Assembly (NCBI RefSeq): GCF_038246755.1
Contig: NZ_CP134706.1
Span: forward strand, 1,488,001 to 1,552,000
Reading direction: 5' to 3'
DNA length: 64,000 nt
Origin: Micromonospora sp. FIMYZ51
GTDB lineage: Bacteria > Actinomycetota > Actinomycetes > Mycobacteriales > Micromonosporaceae
Positions 7,464-16,043 of this stretch are shown one piece after another; position 1 is the stretch's first letter; the number at the start of each line of letters is the position of its first letter. The notes below the pieces were generated by a model that worked only from the letters and a program-made list of their open reading frames with translations, was not told the origin of the DNA and ran no database searches. The translations under genes and the position numbers were made by a program.

Positions 7464-9047
7464 ATGACGTTCCAGGTCTACGACACGACCCTGCGCGACG
7501 GTGCCCAGCGCGAGGGGCTCAGCTACTCGGTGGTCGACAAGCTCGCGGTGGCGCGGCTGCTGGATGAGTTCGGCGTCGGCTTCATCGAGGGCGGGTGGCC
7601 GGGCGCGGTGCCGAAGGACACCGAGTTCTTCCGTCGGGCGCGTACCGAACTCGATCTCCAGCACGCGGTGCTTGTCGCCTTCGGTGCCACCCGCCGGGCC
7701 GGCGCCGTCGCCGCCGACGATCCGCAGGTACGCGGTCTGCTCGACGCGCAGACCCCGGCGATCGCCCTGGTCGCCAAGGCCGACCTGCGGCACGTCGAGC
7801 GGGCGCTGCGCACCACCGCCAAGGAGAACCTGGCGATGATCCACGACACGGTGACCCACCTGGTGGCCGAGGGACGGCGGGTCTTCGTCGATGGTGAGCA
7901 CACCTTCGACGGCTACCGCTACGACCCGGCGTACACCGCGTCGGTGGTGGAGACCGCGCTCGCCGCGGGCGCCGAGCGGTTCGTGCTCTGCGACACCAAC
8001 GGCGGCATGCTGCCCTCCTGGGTGACCGCCGCCATCGCCGACCTCACCGACCGGATCGGCGTCGCGCCGGAGATGCTCGGCATGCACGCCCAGAACGACA
8101 CCGCGTGCGCGGTGGCCAACACCATCGCCGCCGTCGAGGCCGGTGTCCGGCACGTGCAGGGCACTGCCAACGGGTACGGCGAACGGCCCGGCAACGCCGA
8201 CCTCTTCGCCGTGGTGGCCAACCTTCAGCTCAAGCTCGGGATGCCCGTCCTACCGGAGGGCTGCCTCGAACAGATGGTGCGGGTCTCCCACGCCATCGCC
8301 GAGATCGCCAACATCGCCCCCGACACCCACCAGGCGTACGCCGGGGCCGCTGCCTTCGCCCACAAGGCCGGGCTGCACGCGAGTGCGATCAAGGTGGATC
8401 CGCTGCTCTACAACCACATCGAACCCGAGGTGGTGGGCAACGACATGCGGATCCTGGTCACCGAGATGGCCGGCCGGGCCAGCATCGAACTCAAGAGTCG
8501 TGAGTTGGGGCTGGATCTGGCCGGCCATCCGGAGGCGCTGTCCCGGGTCACCAACCGGGTCAAGGAGTTGGAGGCCGGCGGCTGGTCGTTCGAGGCCGCG
8601 GACGCCTCGTTCGAGCTGCTGGTCCGCTCCGAGTTGCCGGGTGCCGCCCCGGCGCGGCCGTTCGCCCTGGAGTCGTACCGGGTGCAGGTCGAGCACCGCG
8701 AGGACGGTGCGGTGGTCTCCGAGGCGACGGTGAAGATCCGGGTACGCGGCGAGCGGGTGATCGCCACGGCGGAGGGGAACGGCCCGGTCAACGCGCTGGA
8801 CGAGGCGCTGCGGGTCGGCCTCGGCCGGCACTACCCGGAACTGCGCGACTTCGAGCTGGCCGACTACAAGGTGCGCATCCTGGAGGGCAGCCACGGCACC
8901 GGCGCGGTGACCCGGGTGCTGGTCGAGACGGCCGACGGCCGGGGCGGCGGCTGGACCACCGTGGGCGTGCACCCCAACGTGGTCGAGGCGAGCTGGCACG
9001 CCCTCGTCGACGCGCTCACCTACGGGGTGGACCGGGCCCGGGTGTAG
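7464..9047 (+). CDS. cimA: Citramalate synthase
   Basis: 527 residues. Condenses pyruvate and acetyl-CoA to (R)-citramalate, the threonine-independent route to 2-ketobutyrate and isoleucine; LeuCD and LeuB then act on the product, and all three are in this window. The DRE-TIM domain begins VYDTTLRDGAQREG, with FIEGGWPGA, CDTNGG, and GTANGYGERPGNA; the C-terminal LeuA-type dimer/regulatory domain runs from about residue 395. The metal-site segment reads GMHAQNDTACAVAN, that is H-A-Q where many family members have H-x-H. ATG 7464 has AAGGGA 6 nt upstream. Expression is probably controlled by the leader attenuator at 7338-7429. Confidence 0.92.
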   Translation: MTFQVYDTTLRDGAQREGLSYSVVDKLAVARLLDEFGVGFIEGGWPGAVPKDTEFFRRARTELDLQHAVLVAFGATRRAGAVAADDPQVRGLLDAQTPAIALVAKADLRHVERALRTTAKENLAMIHDTVTHLVAEGRRVFVDGEHTFDGYRYDPAYTASVVETALAAGAERFVLCDTNGGMLPSWVTAAIADLTDRIGVAPEMLGMHAQNDTACAVANTIAAVEAGVRHVQGTANGYGERPGNADLFAVVANLQLKLGMPVLPEGCLEQMVRVSHAIAEIANIAPDTHQAYAGAAAFAHKAGLHASAIKVDPLLYNHIEPEVVGNDMRILVTEMAGRASIELKSRELGLDLAGHPEALSRVTNRVKELEAGGWSFEAADASFELLVRSELPGAAPARPFALESYRVQVEHREDGAVVSEATVKIRVRGERVIATAEGNGPVNALDEALRVGLGRHYPELRDFELADYKVRILEGSHGTGAVTRVLVETADGRGGGWTTVGVHPNVVEASWHALVDALTYGVDRARV

Positions 9048-9051
9048 CGGG

Positions 9052-10065
9052 TTAGCCGGCTGCGGCCGGCAGTGTCAGCTCGGCGAGGACCATCCGGTGG
9101 TCGCTGCCGGGTAGCGGACGCACCGCCACGTCGCGTACCGCGATGCGGCGGTCGACAAGCACGTGGTCGATCGTCACGGGCGGGATCAGGGCCCCGTCGT
9201 ACGGGCCCCAGGTGCCGGCCAGCCCCGCCCCGACCGAGGCGGCGGCGTCGGTGTAGCCGGTGTCGATCAGGTCCCGCAGCGGTGCGTGGTCGAGCGTGGC
9301 GTTGAAGTCCCCGGCGAGGATGCTCAGCGCCCCGTCCGGGGTGGCCGCCGGTTGTGCCGCCAGGTCGGCGCGCCACGCGCCGACCTGGTCCAGCGCGTAC
9401 GGGGCCGCCGGATGGGCCGACTCGACGCGGACCGGGGGCGCGCCGGGCACCGCCACCGTGGCGTACGCCTGGGTGAAGCCCCATGCGGCGCGTAGCTGGC
9501 GGATGCCGCCGTCGCTGATCGGGTGCCGGGCGTAGAGCCCGGAGCCGGGACTGCCCTCCATCGGGTTGAGCTGCCGGTACGGCAGCAACCGGTCGAGGCC
9601 GAGCCGGTCCAGTCCGGCGGCGGCCGCCGGGGTGAACTCCTGCACCACGAGCACGTCCACCCGCTCGGTGCGAACCAGGTCGACAAGGGTCTGCGGATCA
9701 GCGGAACCGACCAGCAGGTTCGCGGTGAGCAGCCGCAGCGTCGGCCCGTCGGCCGGCGGCTGCGGCGTGGGCAGGGCCCGGGGTGCCACCACCGCGAGCA
9801 GCGCCACGGTGGTCACCGCCGCGACGCTCGCCGGCCACCGGCGCCGCAGCGCGAGGGCGAGCACCAGCGGGCCGAGGGACCCGATCAGGACGTACGGGGT
9901 GAAGGCGACCAACTGCACCAACGGCCCGCGTTCGATGCCGAGGAGCCGGACGGCGAGCCAGGTGGCGGCGGGCATCACGGCGGCCCAACAGAGTGCGGTA
10001 CGGCGACGCTGTCCTCCGGTTGCCGGCGTCGGTCGGCTCGGCGCGGTGCCGGTACGCGTGCTCAC
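9052..10065 (-). CDS. Membrane-anchored endonuclease/exonuclease/phosphatase family protein
   Basis: 337 residues. Three hydrophobic segments in the first about 100 residues (about 25-45, 50-72, 78-96) are followed by an EEP (DNase I-like) domain with LTANLLVGS, VVQEFTP, ILAGDFNAT and the terminal GSDHRMV motif, so the catalytic Asn, Glu, Asp and His equivalents are present. Substrate unknown; such proteins act on phosphodiesters of lipids or nucleic acids, probably outside or at the membrane. A second EEP protein with more membrane segments is at 23982. GTG 10065 has TAATCT exactly 6 nt upstream, so it is probably leaderless. Confidence 0.82.
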   Translation of the reverse strand: MSTRTGTAPSRPTPATGGQRRRTALCWAAVMPAATWLAVRLLGIERGPLVQLVAFTPYVLIGSLGPLVLALALRRRWPASVAAVTTVALLAVVAPRALPTPQPPADGPTLRLLTANLLVGSADPQTLVDLVRTERVDVLVVQEFTPAAAAGLDRLGLDRLLPYRQLNPMEGSPGSGLYARHPISDGGIRQLRAAWGFTQAYATVAVPGAPPVRVESAHPAAPYALDQVGAWRADLAAQPAATPDGALSILAGDFNATLDHAPLRDLIDTGYTDAAASVGAGLAGTWGPYDGALIPPVTIDHVLVDRRIAVRDVAVRPLPGSDHRMVLAELTLPAAAG

Positions 10066-10071
10066 GGGTTC

Positions 10072-10077
10072 AGATTA
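10072..10077 (-). promoter_or_regulatory. -10 box of a leaderless transcript
   Basis: TAATCT, 6 nt (GAACCC) before GTG 10065. Good match to an actinobacterial -10. Confidence 0.65.
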
Positions 10078-10172
10078 TCGAACCCGCGCCGCTCGTTTGC
10101 GAATAGTCCCACACTCGCGTTTCACAATTCTGTCGGCCCCTTGTGCGGATTGCGAAATGTGGTGACCGGGCG

Positions 10173-10201
10173 TTGACTGAGTTGTTTTTTCGGTGCTATT
10201 T
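10173..10201 (+). promoter_or_regulatory. Candidate promoter for the secreted protein gene
   Basis: TTGACT, 17-nt spacer with a T-rich run, CTATTT (or TATTTT one base on). The gap 10066-10405 is unusually AT-rich for this window, and this is its best -35/-10 pair. It would leave a 5' UTR of about 200 nt. A 66-codon open frame (10143-10343) crosses it but lacks coding character. Confidence 0.5.
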
Positions 10202-10405
10202 TCCACATGGTTGTGATGTCAGAGCACAGAGGACGTACTGCCTGGTCAGGCCGGCTTATGATCTTGTCTGTTCAATGTCATGCGCCCGGTCGGCCATTCT
10301 TGGAGCGGAGCCGTCAAATTACTCCGGATCATTATCGCTGTAGATTTCCGATTCGCTGAAAGTGGGTCGGTCGGATCACCCCGGTCAACCAAGGGAGAAC
10401 CTGTC

Positions 10406-10936
10406 ATGGCCAAGCTCTTCTCACGCAGATCGGTGGCGGTGGCGGCAAGCGCGCTGGCGCTGGCACTCGCTGGTGGCGGCATCGCCGCTGCCGCCCAGCC
10501 GCCCACCGCCGCCAAAGCCCCCGTCGATTCCGCCCAGGCGGACGCCCGCGCGGGTGTCTCCGGCGGTCAGCCGCAGGTGACGCCCGAGGAGGCCCGGCAG
10601 GCCAGGGCGGCGCTCAAGGGGTCCGTCGGCACCGAGGCGATCATCGGATCCACCTCCTTCGCCGTGGTGGGGTCCGGCGGCAACCTCATCCGGGGCCTCG
10701 ACGCGGTCTCGGCCACCAAGTACGGCCCCGGGCAGTACCAGGTGCTGTTCAACCGGGACATGACCCGCAGCGCCTACGTGGCCACCATCGGCACGAACTT
10801 CCAGTGCTGCATTCCGCCGGCCGGTGAGATCTCGGTCGCCCCGCGCCTGAACACGCCGAACGCGGTCTACATCCAGACGCGCAACTCGTCCGGTAGGCCC
10901 GCGGACCGCCCGTTCCACCTGGCGGTCTTCAGCTGA
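10406..10936 (+). CDS. Secreted protein of unknown function
   Basis: 176 residues. N-terminal MAKLFSRRSV then a hydrophobic run AVAASALALALAGGGIAAAA and an AQP-type cleavage region show a Sec signal peptide. The mature part starts with a disordered Ala/Pro stretch; from about residue 75 a beta-rich region contains VSATKYGPGQYQVLFNRDM, SAYVATIG, FQCCIP and VYIQTRN. This pattern resembles short secreted actinobacterial proteins that follow a Pro/Ala linker, without a named enzyme motif. AAGGGAG sits 8 nt before ATG. Monocistronic, ended by a 10-bp hairpin. Confidence 0.75.
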   Translation: MAKLFSRRSVAVAASALALALAGGGIAAAAQPPTAAKAPVDSAQADARAGVSGGQPQVTPEEARQARAALKGSVGTEAIIGSTSFAVVGSGGNLIRGLDAVSATKYGPGQYQVLFNRDMTRSAYVATIGTNFQCCIPPAGEISVAPRLNTPNAVYIQTRNSSGRPADRPFHLAVFS

Positions 10937-10948
10937 CGAGCGACACCG

Positions 10949-10980
10949 GGTACCGGCCGCCCGCCCGGGTGGCCGGTACC
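10949..10980 (+). terminator. Hairpin after the secreted protein gene
   Basis: Perfect 10-bp stem GGTACCGGCC / GGCCGGTACC with a 12-nt loop, 12 nt past the stop codon; no T run. Confidence 0.7.
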
Positions 10981-11002
10981 GCTGTCCGGCTTGTCCCGCC
11001 GA

Positions 11003-11110
11003 GGGTGCCGGACGGCCTGACTCGGCGGGTAAGGGTGCCGGAGGGCGCGGCTCGGCCGGTAAGAGTGCCGGACGGCCCGGCTCGGCGGCTAACGGTGCCG
11101 GTGGCCCGGC
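11003..11110 (+). repeat. 30-bp degenerate tandem repeat before moxR
   Basis: Three units of exactly 30 bp (11003, 11033, 11063) and a partial fourth, each beginning GGTGCCGG-like and ending CTCGGCSGSTAA. Multiple-of-three length gives a frame encoding a 10-residue repeat, but there is no ribosome site for it. Confidence 0.8.
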
Positions 11111-11153
11111 AAGTCCGACGTTTGTCGGGTCGCATGGCCGGGAAGCAAGCACC

Positions 11154-12203
11154 GTGACGGACATCTCGGACACCATGGCCAGCCTGGCCGGCCCGGCCGA
11201 TCCCGACCCGACCGCGGCCGATTTGGACCAGACGCTCTACGAGGTCAAGCGCGTGATCGTCGGGCAGGACCGGCTCGTCGAACGCCTGCTCACCGCCCTG
11301 ATCGCCGATGGCCACTGCCTGCTGGAGGGTGTGCCCGGGGTAGCCAAGACCCTGGCCGCGCAGACCCTCGCGACGGTGGTCGGCGGCACCTTCTCCCGGG
11401 TCCAGTTCACGCCCGACCTCGTCCCCTCGGACATCGTCGGTACCCGCATCTACCGGGCGTCGAAGGAGAACTTCGACGTCGAACTCGGCCCGATCATGGC
11501 GAACCTGGTGCTCGCGGACGAGATCAACCGGGCCCCCGCCAAGGTGCAGTCGGCGCTGCTGGAGGCCATGGCCGAGCGCCAGGTCTCCATCGGCGGGCGC
11601 AGCTACCCGGTGCCGGAGCCGTTCCTCGTGCTGGCCACCCAGAATCCGATCGAGTCGGAGGGGGTCTACCAGCTGCCCGAGGCACAGCGGGACCGCTTCC
11701 TCATGAAGATCGTCGTCGACTATCCCGACGGCGCCGACGAACTGGCCATCCTCTACCGGATGAGCGCCGAACGCCCGAGGGCACACCGGGTGCTCGACCC
11801 GGATCGGTTGCGCGACCTCCAGGTCCGCGCCACCCAGGTCTTCGTCCACCACGCCATCGCCGAGTACGTGGTCCGGCTGATCCTCGCCACCCGCGACCCG
11901 GGCCGGTTCGGGCTGCCGGAAATCGCCCCGCTGCTCGCCTACGGTGCCAGTCCGCGCGCCACCCTCGGGCTGGTCGCCGCCGCCCGGGCCCAGGCGCTGC
12001 TGCGCGGCCGGGAGTACGTGCTGCCCGACGATGTCCGGGAGCTGGCCGTGGACGTGCTGGCCCACCGTCTGGTGCTCTCCTTTGACGCGGTGGCCGACGG
12101 GGTGACCGCCGAGTCGGTGGTGCACCGGCTGGTCGAACGGGTGCCGCCGCCCCGGGTGGCGGCCGGGCAGCCGGAGTACGCGACCGATCTGGCGACCGCG
12201 TGA
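11154..12203 (+). CDS. MoxR-family AAA+ ATPase
   Basis: 349 residues. MoxR ATPases work with VWA-domain and DUF58 proteins as chaperone or metal-insertion assemblies, often linked to envelope stress. Seen are the Walker A GVPGVAKT (about residue 60), Walker B VLADEINRAP, sensor-1 LATQNPIE and the C-terminal lid with GASPRAT. Start GTG 11154 has only a weak GGAAG upstream. The stop overlaps the DUF58 start by one base (TGATG), so the four genes 11154-15118 look like one operon. Confidence 0.93.
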   Translation: MTDISDTMASLAGPADPDPTAADLDQTLYEVKRVIVGQDRLVERLLTALIADGHCLLEGVPGVAKTLAAQTLATVVGGTFSRVQFTPDLVPSDIVGTRIYRASKENFDVELGPIMANLVLADEINRAPAKVQSALLEAMAERQVSIGGRSYPVPEPFLVLATQNPIESEGVYQLPEAQRDRFLMKIVVDYPDGADELAILYRMSAERPRAHRVLDPDRLRDLQVRATQVFVHHAIAEYVVRLILATRDPGRFGLPEIAPLLAYGASPRATLGLVAAARAQALLRGREYVLPDDVRELAVDVLAHRLVLSFDAVADGVTAESVVHRLVERVPPPRVAAGQPEYATDLATA

Positions 12204-13228
12204 TGGGACGCCGCCCCACACCGGCGGCGGAGCCGGGGCTGACCGACCTCACCCCGGATCAGCGACTGCGTCGGCTGGAACTCACCGTCACCCGGCGGCT
12301 CGACGGACTGCTGCACGGCGAGCGGCGCGGCCTGCTGCCGGGGCCGGGCAGCGAACCGGCGGGCAGTCGGGAGTACCGGCCGGGCGAGGACGAGGTACGC
12401 CGGATGGACTGGTCGGTGACGGCCCGCACCACCGTGCCGCACGTGCGGGAGGTGGACGCCGACCGGGAGTTGACCACCTGGCTGCTTGTCGACGCCAGCG
12501 CCAGCATGGAGTACGGCACCGCCGAGCTGGACAAGCGGGAACTGGCGGTGGCGGCGGTCGCCACCATCGGCTTCCTCACCGCCGGCCCGGGCAACCGCCT
12601 CGGCGCGCAGGTGCTCACCCCGTACGGGCTGCACCGGGTGCCGCCCCGGAGTGGGCGTACGCATCTGATCGGGTTGCTGCGCGGGTTGCTCGCCGCGCCC
12701 CGGGTGGCTGACCGCGAGCGGGACCTCGCGTCGGTGTCCGGTCCGGCCGAGACGGCCGGACCGGCCGAACTGGCCGAGGCGCTGGCCGCGGTGCGCCGGG
12801 TCGCCCACCGCCGCGGCCTGGTGGTGGTGGTCTCGGACTTCCTCGACGGACTGCCCGACGACCCGGTCGCGCCGGCCGCCTGGGAACGGCCGCTGCGCCG
12901 GCTGACCGTGCGGCACCAGGTGCTCGCCGTGGAGATCACCGACCCGCGTGAGCTGGAACTGCCGGACGTCGGGCTGATCACCCTCGCCGACCCGGAGACC
13001 GGCGAGCACCGGGAGGTCTGGACCGGGGACCGCCGGCTCCGCGAGCGGTACGCGGCAGCCGCCGCCGCCCAGCGCGAGCAGGTCCGGCACGCGTTGCGTC
13101 GGGCCGGCGCGACCCATCTCGCGCTGCGCACCGACCGGGATTGGGCGGCCGACATCGTGCGGCACGTGCACGCCCAGCGTCGACTGGCCCTGGCTCCGGC
13201 CGGTGCCGCACCGGGAGGGGGCGCATGA
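12203..13228 (+). CDS. DUF58 protein with VWA-like core
   Basis: 341 residues. The DUF58 hallmark EYRPGEDEVRRMDWSVTART lies near residues 55-75 and a von Willebrand-like LLVDASASM follows, then VVVVSDFLDG. DUF58 proteins are partners of MoxR ATPases; the role is not defined biochemically. No signal peptide or membrane span here. Start ATG 12203 is coupled to the moxR stop, and its own stop overlaps the next ATG (ATGA). Confidence 0.88.
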   Translation: MGRRPTPAAEPGLTDLTPDQRLRRLELTVTRRLDGLLHGERRGLLPGPGSEPAGSREYRPGEDEVRRMDWSVTARTTVPHVREVDADRELTTWLLVDASASMEYGTAELDKRELAVAAVATIGFLTAGPGNRLGAQVLTPYGLHRVPPRSGRTHLIGLLRGLLAAPRVADRERDLASVSGPAETAGPAELAEALAAVRRVAHRRGLVVVVSDFLDGLPDDPVAPAAWERPLRRLTVRHQVLAVEITDPRELELPDVGLITLADPETGEHREVWTGDRRLRERYAAAAAAQREQVRHALRRAGATHLALRTDRDWAADIVRHVHAQRRLALAPAGAAPGGGA

Positions 13229-14184
13229 ACTGGCAGTCGCCCGACCGGCTCTGGCTGCTGCTCGGCGTGGCCGCGCTGGCCTCGGTCTATGTCGTGGCGC
13301 AGCGGCGCCGCAGCCGCTACGCCGTCCGGTTCACCAACCTGCGACTGCTCGACCGGGTGGCACCCCGGCGGCCGACCTGGCGTCGGCACCTACCGGCCGG
13401 CCTCTTTCTGGCCATGCTGGCGCTGCTGGTGGTCGGCTTTGCCCGGCCCACCGCCGAGGTCCGGGTACCCCGGGAGCGGGCCACCGTGATGGTGGCCGTG
13501 GACGTCTCCACCTCGATGCTCGCCACCGACGTCGAACCGGACCGGCTGAGCGCGGCCAAGAGCGCCGCCCGGCGGTTCGTCGACGGGCTGCCCCGGGAGT
13601 TCAACGTCGGGCTGGTGGCCTTCGCCGGCAGCGCGGCGGTGCTGGTGCCGCCGGGCACCGACCGGGAGGCACTGGACGAGGGAATCGGACGCCTCGCCGA
13701 GGGGGTGACCGGCGTCCAGGGCACCGCGATCGGCGAGGCGATCAGCACCTCGTTGGGCGCGGTCAAGGCGTTGGACGACCAGGCCGCCACCCAGCCGCCG
13801 CCGGCCCGGATCATCCTGCTCTCCGACGGGGCGAACACCTCGGGCATGGACCCCATGGAGGCCGCCGCCGAGGCGGTCGCCGCCGAGGTGCCGGTGCACA
13901 CCATCTCCTTCGGTACGCCCGGCGGCTTCGTCGACCGGGGCGGCCGGCCGATCCAGGTACCGGTCGACGGGGAGACCTTGCAGGCGGTCGCCGAGGAGAC
14001 CGGAGGCGGCTTCCACCAGGCCGGTACGAGCGACGAGCTGCGCGCGGTCTACGACGACATCGGCAGCTCGGTGGGTTGGCGAAAGGTGCGGCAGGACGTC
14101 TCGGCCCGGTTCATCGGGCTCGGGCTGGTGTTCGCGATGGGCGCGGCGTTCGGCTCGATCAGGTGGTTCTCCCGCCTGCCCTGA
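13225..14184 (+). CDS. VWA-domain membrane protein (BatA-like)
   Basis: 319 residues. Two membrane segments near the N-terminus (about 9-27 and 57-76), then a von Willebrand A domain whose metal-ion site begins VAVDVSTSM (DxSxS) with a later LLSDGANTSG, and a third membrane segment at about 293-312. The VWA domain thus faces the side opposite the short loops, probably the outside or the membrane surface. Genes of this kind (BatA/aerotolerance-type) follow moxR-DUF58 in many bacteria. ATGA overlap with the preceding gene indicates translational coupling. Confidence 0.88.
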   Translation: MNWQSPDRLWLLLGVAALASVYVVAQRRRSRYAVRFTNLRLLDRVAPRRPTWRRHLPAGLFLAMLALLVVGFARPTAEVRVPRERATVMVAVDVSTSMLATDVEPDRLSAAKSAARRFVDGLPREFNVGLVAFAGSAAVLVPPGTDREALDEGIGRLAEGVTGVQGTAIGEAISTSLGAVKALDDQAATQPPPARIILLSDGANTSGMDPMEAAAEAVAAEVPVHTISFGTPGGFVDRGGRPIQVPVDGETLQAVAEETGGGFHQAGTSDELRAVYDDIGSSVGWRKVRQDVSARFIGLGLVFAMGAAFGSIRWFSRLP

Positions 14185-14254
14185 CCTGATGCCGGCGCAG
14201 CGCCGCCGGCTGGCGGCCGGCAGACCGCCGAGCGCACACGGGAGGAGCGTACGT

Positions 14255-15118
14255 ATGGCAGTGCAGACCGGACTGGGCGAGCCGCGGGGACCCTGGTTCG
14301 TCTCGCCGGACCTCGACCCGGACGGGCGGGGACGGCCGGACGGTGCCGCCGGGACGGGCGAGCTGGCGGCATGGGGCTGGCGACGGCGGCTGTTGGCGGG
14401 GCTGGCGGTGGTGGCGCTCTCCACCGGTTCGGGGGCGGTGGCCGGTGGCTGGGTGGCCAGCCGGGACGGTGTGCCGGGGCCGGCCGCCGCCTCGGCCGCG
14501 CCGGTGCCGGCCGAGTTGGTCACCGCCGCCGAGAAGACCGTGCCCGGCGTGGTGTCGGTGCTGGTGGGCGGGGCCCGGGGGGCGTCGGCGAGCGGTTCCG
14601 GTTTCGCGGTGGACGCCGAGCAGCACATCATCACAAACGACCATATTCTGGCCAAGGGGCGTGGCGGCCCGGTGACCGTGGAGCTGCCGGACGGCCGGCG
14701 GTTCGACGCGGAGGTGGTCGGCCGTGAGCCGGGCAGCGATCTCGCCGTGCTCAAGGTGCCCGCCTCGGCGGGCCTGGCGCCGCTGCCGCTGGCCAAGCCG
14801 GGAGCCACCCGGGTCGGCGAGCCGGTGCTGGCCGTCGGGTCGCCGCTGGGACTGTCCGGGACGGTCACCGCCGGCATCGTCAGCGCGCTGGACCGTCAGG
14901 TGCGCCTCGGCGACAACCGGCACCGCGCCGTGCAGACCGACGCGTCGATCAATCCGGGCAACTCCGGCGGTCCGTTGGTAAACGCGCGGGGCGAGGTGGT
15001 CGGCGTGAACACCGCGATAGCCACAATCGACGGCAACGGCTCGATCGGCATCGGTTTCGCCATCCCGATCGAGCAGGTGCAGCAGACCGCCGACACGATC
15101 ATCGGAAAGGGCGGCTGA
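14255..15118 (+). CDS. HtrA/DegP-type membrane-anchored serine protease without PDZ domain
   Basis: 287 residues. A cytoplasmic N-terminal part of about 45 residues precedes a single membrane anchor (about 47-67), then a trypsin-like domain outside. Catalytic residues are visible: His in ITNDHIL (about 129), Asp in SDLAVLKV (about 162) and Ser in NPGNSGGPL (about 235). The usual C-terminal PDZ domain is missing; the protein ends soon after GIGFAIPIEQV. It probably degrades or processes envelope proteins under stress. GGAGGAG at 14241 precedes ATG 14255. Likely the last gene of the moxR operon (70-nt gap). Confidence 0.9.
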   Translation: MAVQTGLGEPRGPWFVSPDLDPDGRGRPDGAAGTGELAAWGWRRRLLAGLAVVALSTGSGAVAGGWVASRDGVPGPAAASAAPVPAELVTAAEKTVPGVVSVLVGGARGASASGSGFAVDAEQHIITNDHILAKGRGGPVTVELPDGRRFDAEVVGREPGSDLAVLKVPASAGLAPLPLAKPGATRVGEPVLAVGSPLGLSGTVTAGIVSALDRQVRLGDNRHRAVQTDASINPGNSGGPLVNARGEVVGVNTAIATIDGNGSIGIGFAIPIEQVQQTADTIIGKGG

Positions 15119-15227
15119 TGTACGCAGAGTAGCTGTCCGATTACGGGGAGATCGGGGCAAGTGTCGGATTTTTGCGAGGGGTGATCGGCCCATGGAAATA
15201 TTACGCTGAGTATGGATACTGGCGTGG

Positions 15228-15527
15228 GTGGAGCGTCCTCTCATTGCGGTCCTCCTGCTGGTGGGCCTCATCATCGGAAGCGGCGTCGGGTCGTCGTACG
15301 CCCGCGCTCGGCGGGGCTGGACCGACTACCAGGCCGCGAAAAAGACAGTGCCCGGCGCGCGTCGCGCCGCGTGGCTGCTGATCAAGGTGGTCACCACGAA
15401 GGTCGGCGTGATCGCCCTGCTGCTGCTCGGGGCGGTCGCCTACGCCGCCGCCGGTGGCGAGGAGGAGCGGCCCGCCCCCTCGGCGCCCAGCCCCAGCACC
15501 GCTGAGGATGATCGGCCGGCACGCTAA
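15228..15527 (+). CDS. Small membrane protein, unknown function
   Basis: 99 residues with two hydrophobic segments (about 5-22 and 58-75) separated by a basic loop (YARARRGWTDYQAAKKT) and a polar Pro/Ser tail. The basic loop suggests it is cytoplasmic, with both ends outside. GTG 15228 is preceded by GATACT 7 nt upstream rather than a ribosome site. Ends 9 nt before arfB. No domain recognised. Confidence 0.6.
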   Translation: MERPLIAVLLLVGLIIGSGVGSSYARARRGWTDYQAAKKTVPGARRAAWLLIKVVTTKVGVIALLLLGAVAYAAAGGEEERPAPSAPSPSTAEDDRPAR

Positions 15528-15530
15528 CCT
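15525..15530 (+). promoter_or_regulatory. -10 box of a leaderless arfB transcript
   Basis: TAACCT, overlapping the stop codon of the preceding gene and ending 6 nt before GTG 15537. Confidence 0.6.
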
Positions 15531-15536
15531 CAGGGC

Positions 15537-15962
15537 GTGGACGACGGACTGCGGGTGACCGACCGGTGGGTCGTCCCTGCCGCCGAGTTACGGGAACGCT
15601 TCTCCCGGTCGTCCGGCCCGGGCGGGCAGGGAGTCAACACCGCCGACTCCCGGGTCGAGTTGAGCTTCGACCTGGCCGGTTCGGCGAGCCTGCCGGAGTC
15701 GCTGCGGGCCCGGGCGCTGGAGCGGCTCTCCGGCCGGCTGGTCAACGGGGTGCTTACCATCGCCGCGAGCGAGCACCGGGCGCAGTTGGCCAACCGGGAG
15801 GCGGCCCGGGAGCGACTGGTCGCGCTGCTGCGGGAGGCGGTCGCCCCACCACCGCCGCCACGTCGCCCGACCCGCCCGTCCCGAGGGGCCAAGGAGCGCC
15901 GGCTGGCCGACAAGAAGCGCCGGTCCCAGCGCAAGCGCGACCGACGGGTGGACGGCGAGTAA
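15537..15962 (+). CDS. arfB: Peptidyl-tRNA hydrolase ArfB / release-factor-like rescue protein
   Basis: 141 residues. Contains the GGQ loop SSGPGGQGVN near residue 26-35 that triggers hydrolysis of peptidyl-tRNA, and a Lys/Arg-rich C-terminal tail (KERRLADKKRRSQRKRDRR) that in ArfB/YaeJ enters the empty mRNA channel of stalled ribosomes. The stop-codon-reading domain of true release factors is absent. Length matches the family. A leaderless start at GTG 15537 is likely. Confidence 0.92.
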   Translation: MDDGLRVTDRWVVPAAELRERFSRSSGPGGQGVNTADSRVELSFDLAGSASLPESLRARALERLSGRLVNGVLTIAASEHRAQLANREAARERLVALLREAVAPPPPPRRPTRPSRGAKERRLADKKRRSQRKRDRRVDGE

Positions 15963-16043
15963 CGGTCGGCCCCTCTTCGCCTGGGTGACCTCGGCCGGCG
16001 GGCCGGGCCGGGGCGGTGCCTGCCGGCGTACGTCGCGAGCGGC

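Noticed and set aside
10143..10343. 66-codon frame upstream of the secreted protein gene
   Set aside because: Codon third positions are not GC-biased and it crosses the likely promoter.
10969..11157. 62-codon frame with a 10-residue repeat ending in the moxR start
   Set aside because: No ribosome site, begins inside a terminator hairpin, and the repeat alone explains the open frame.
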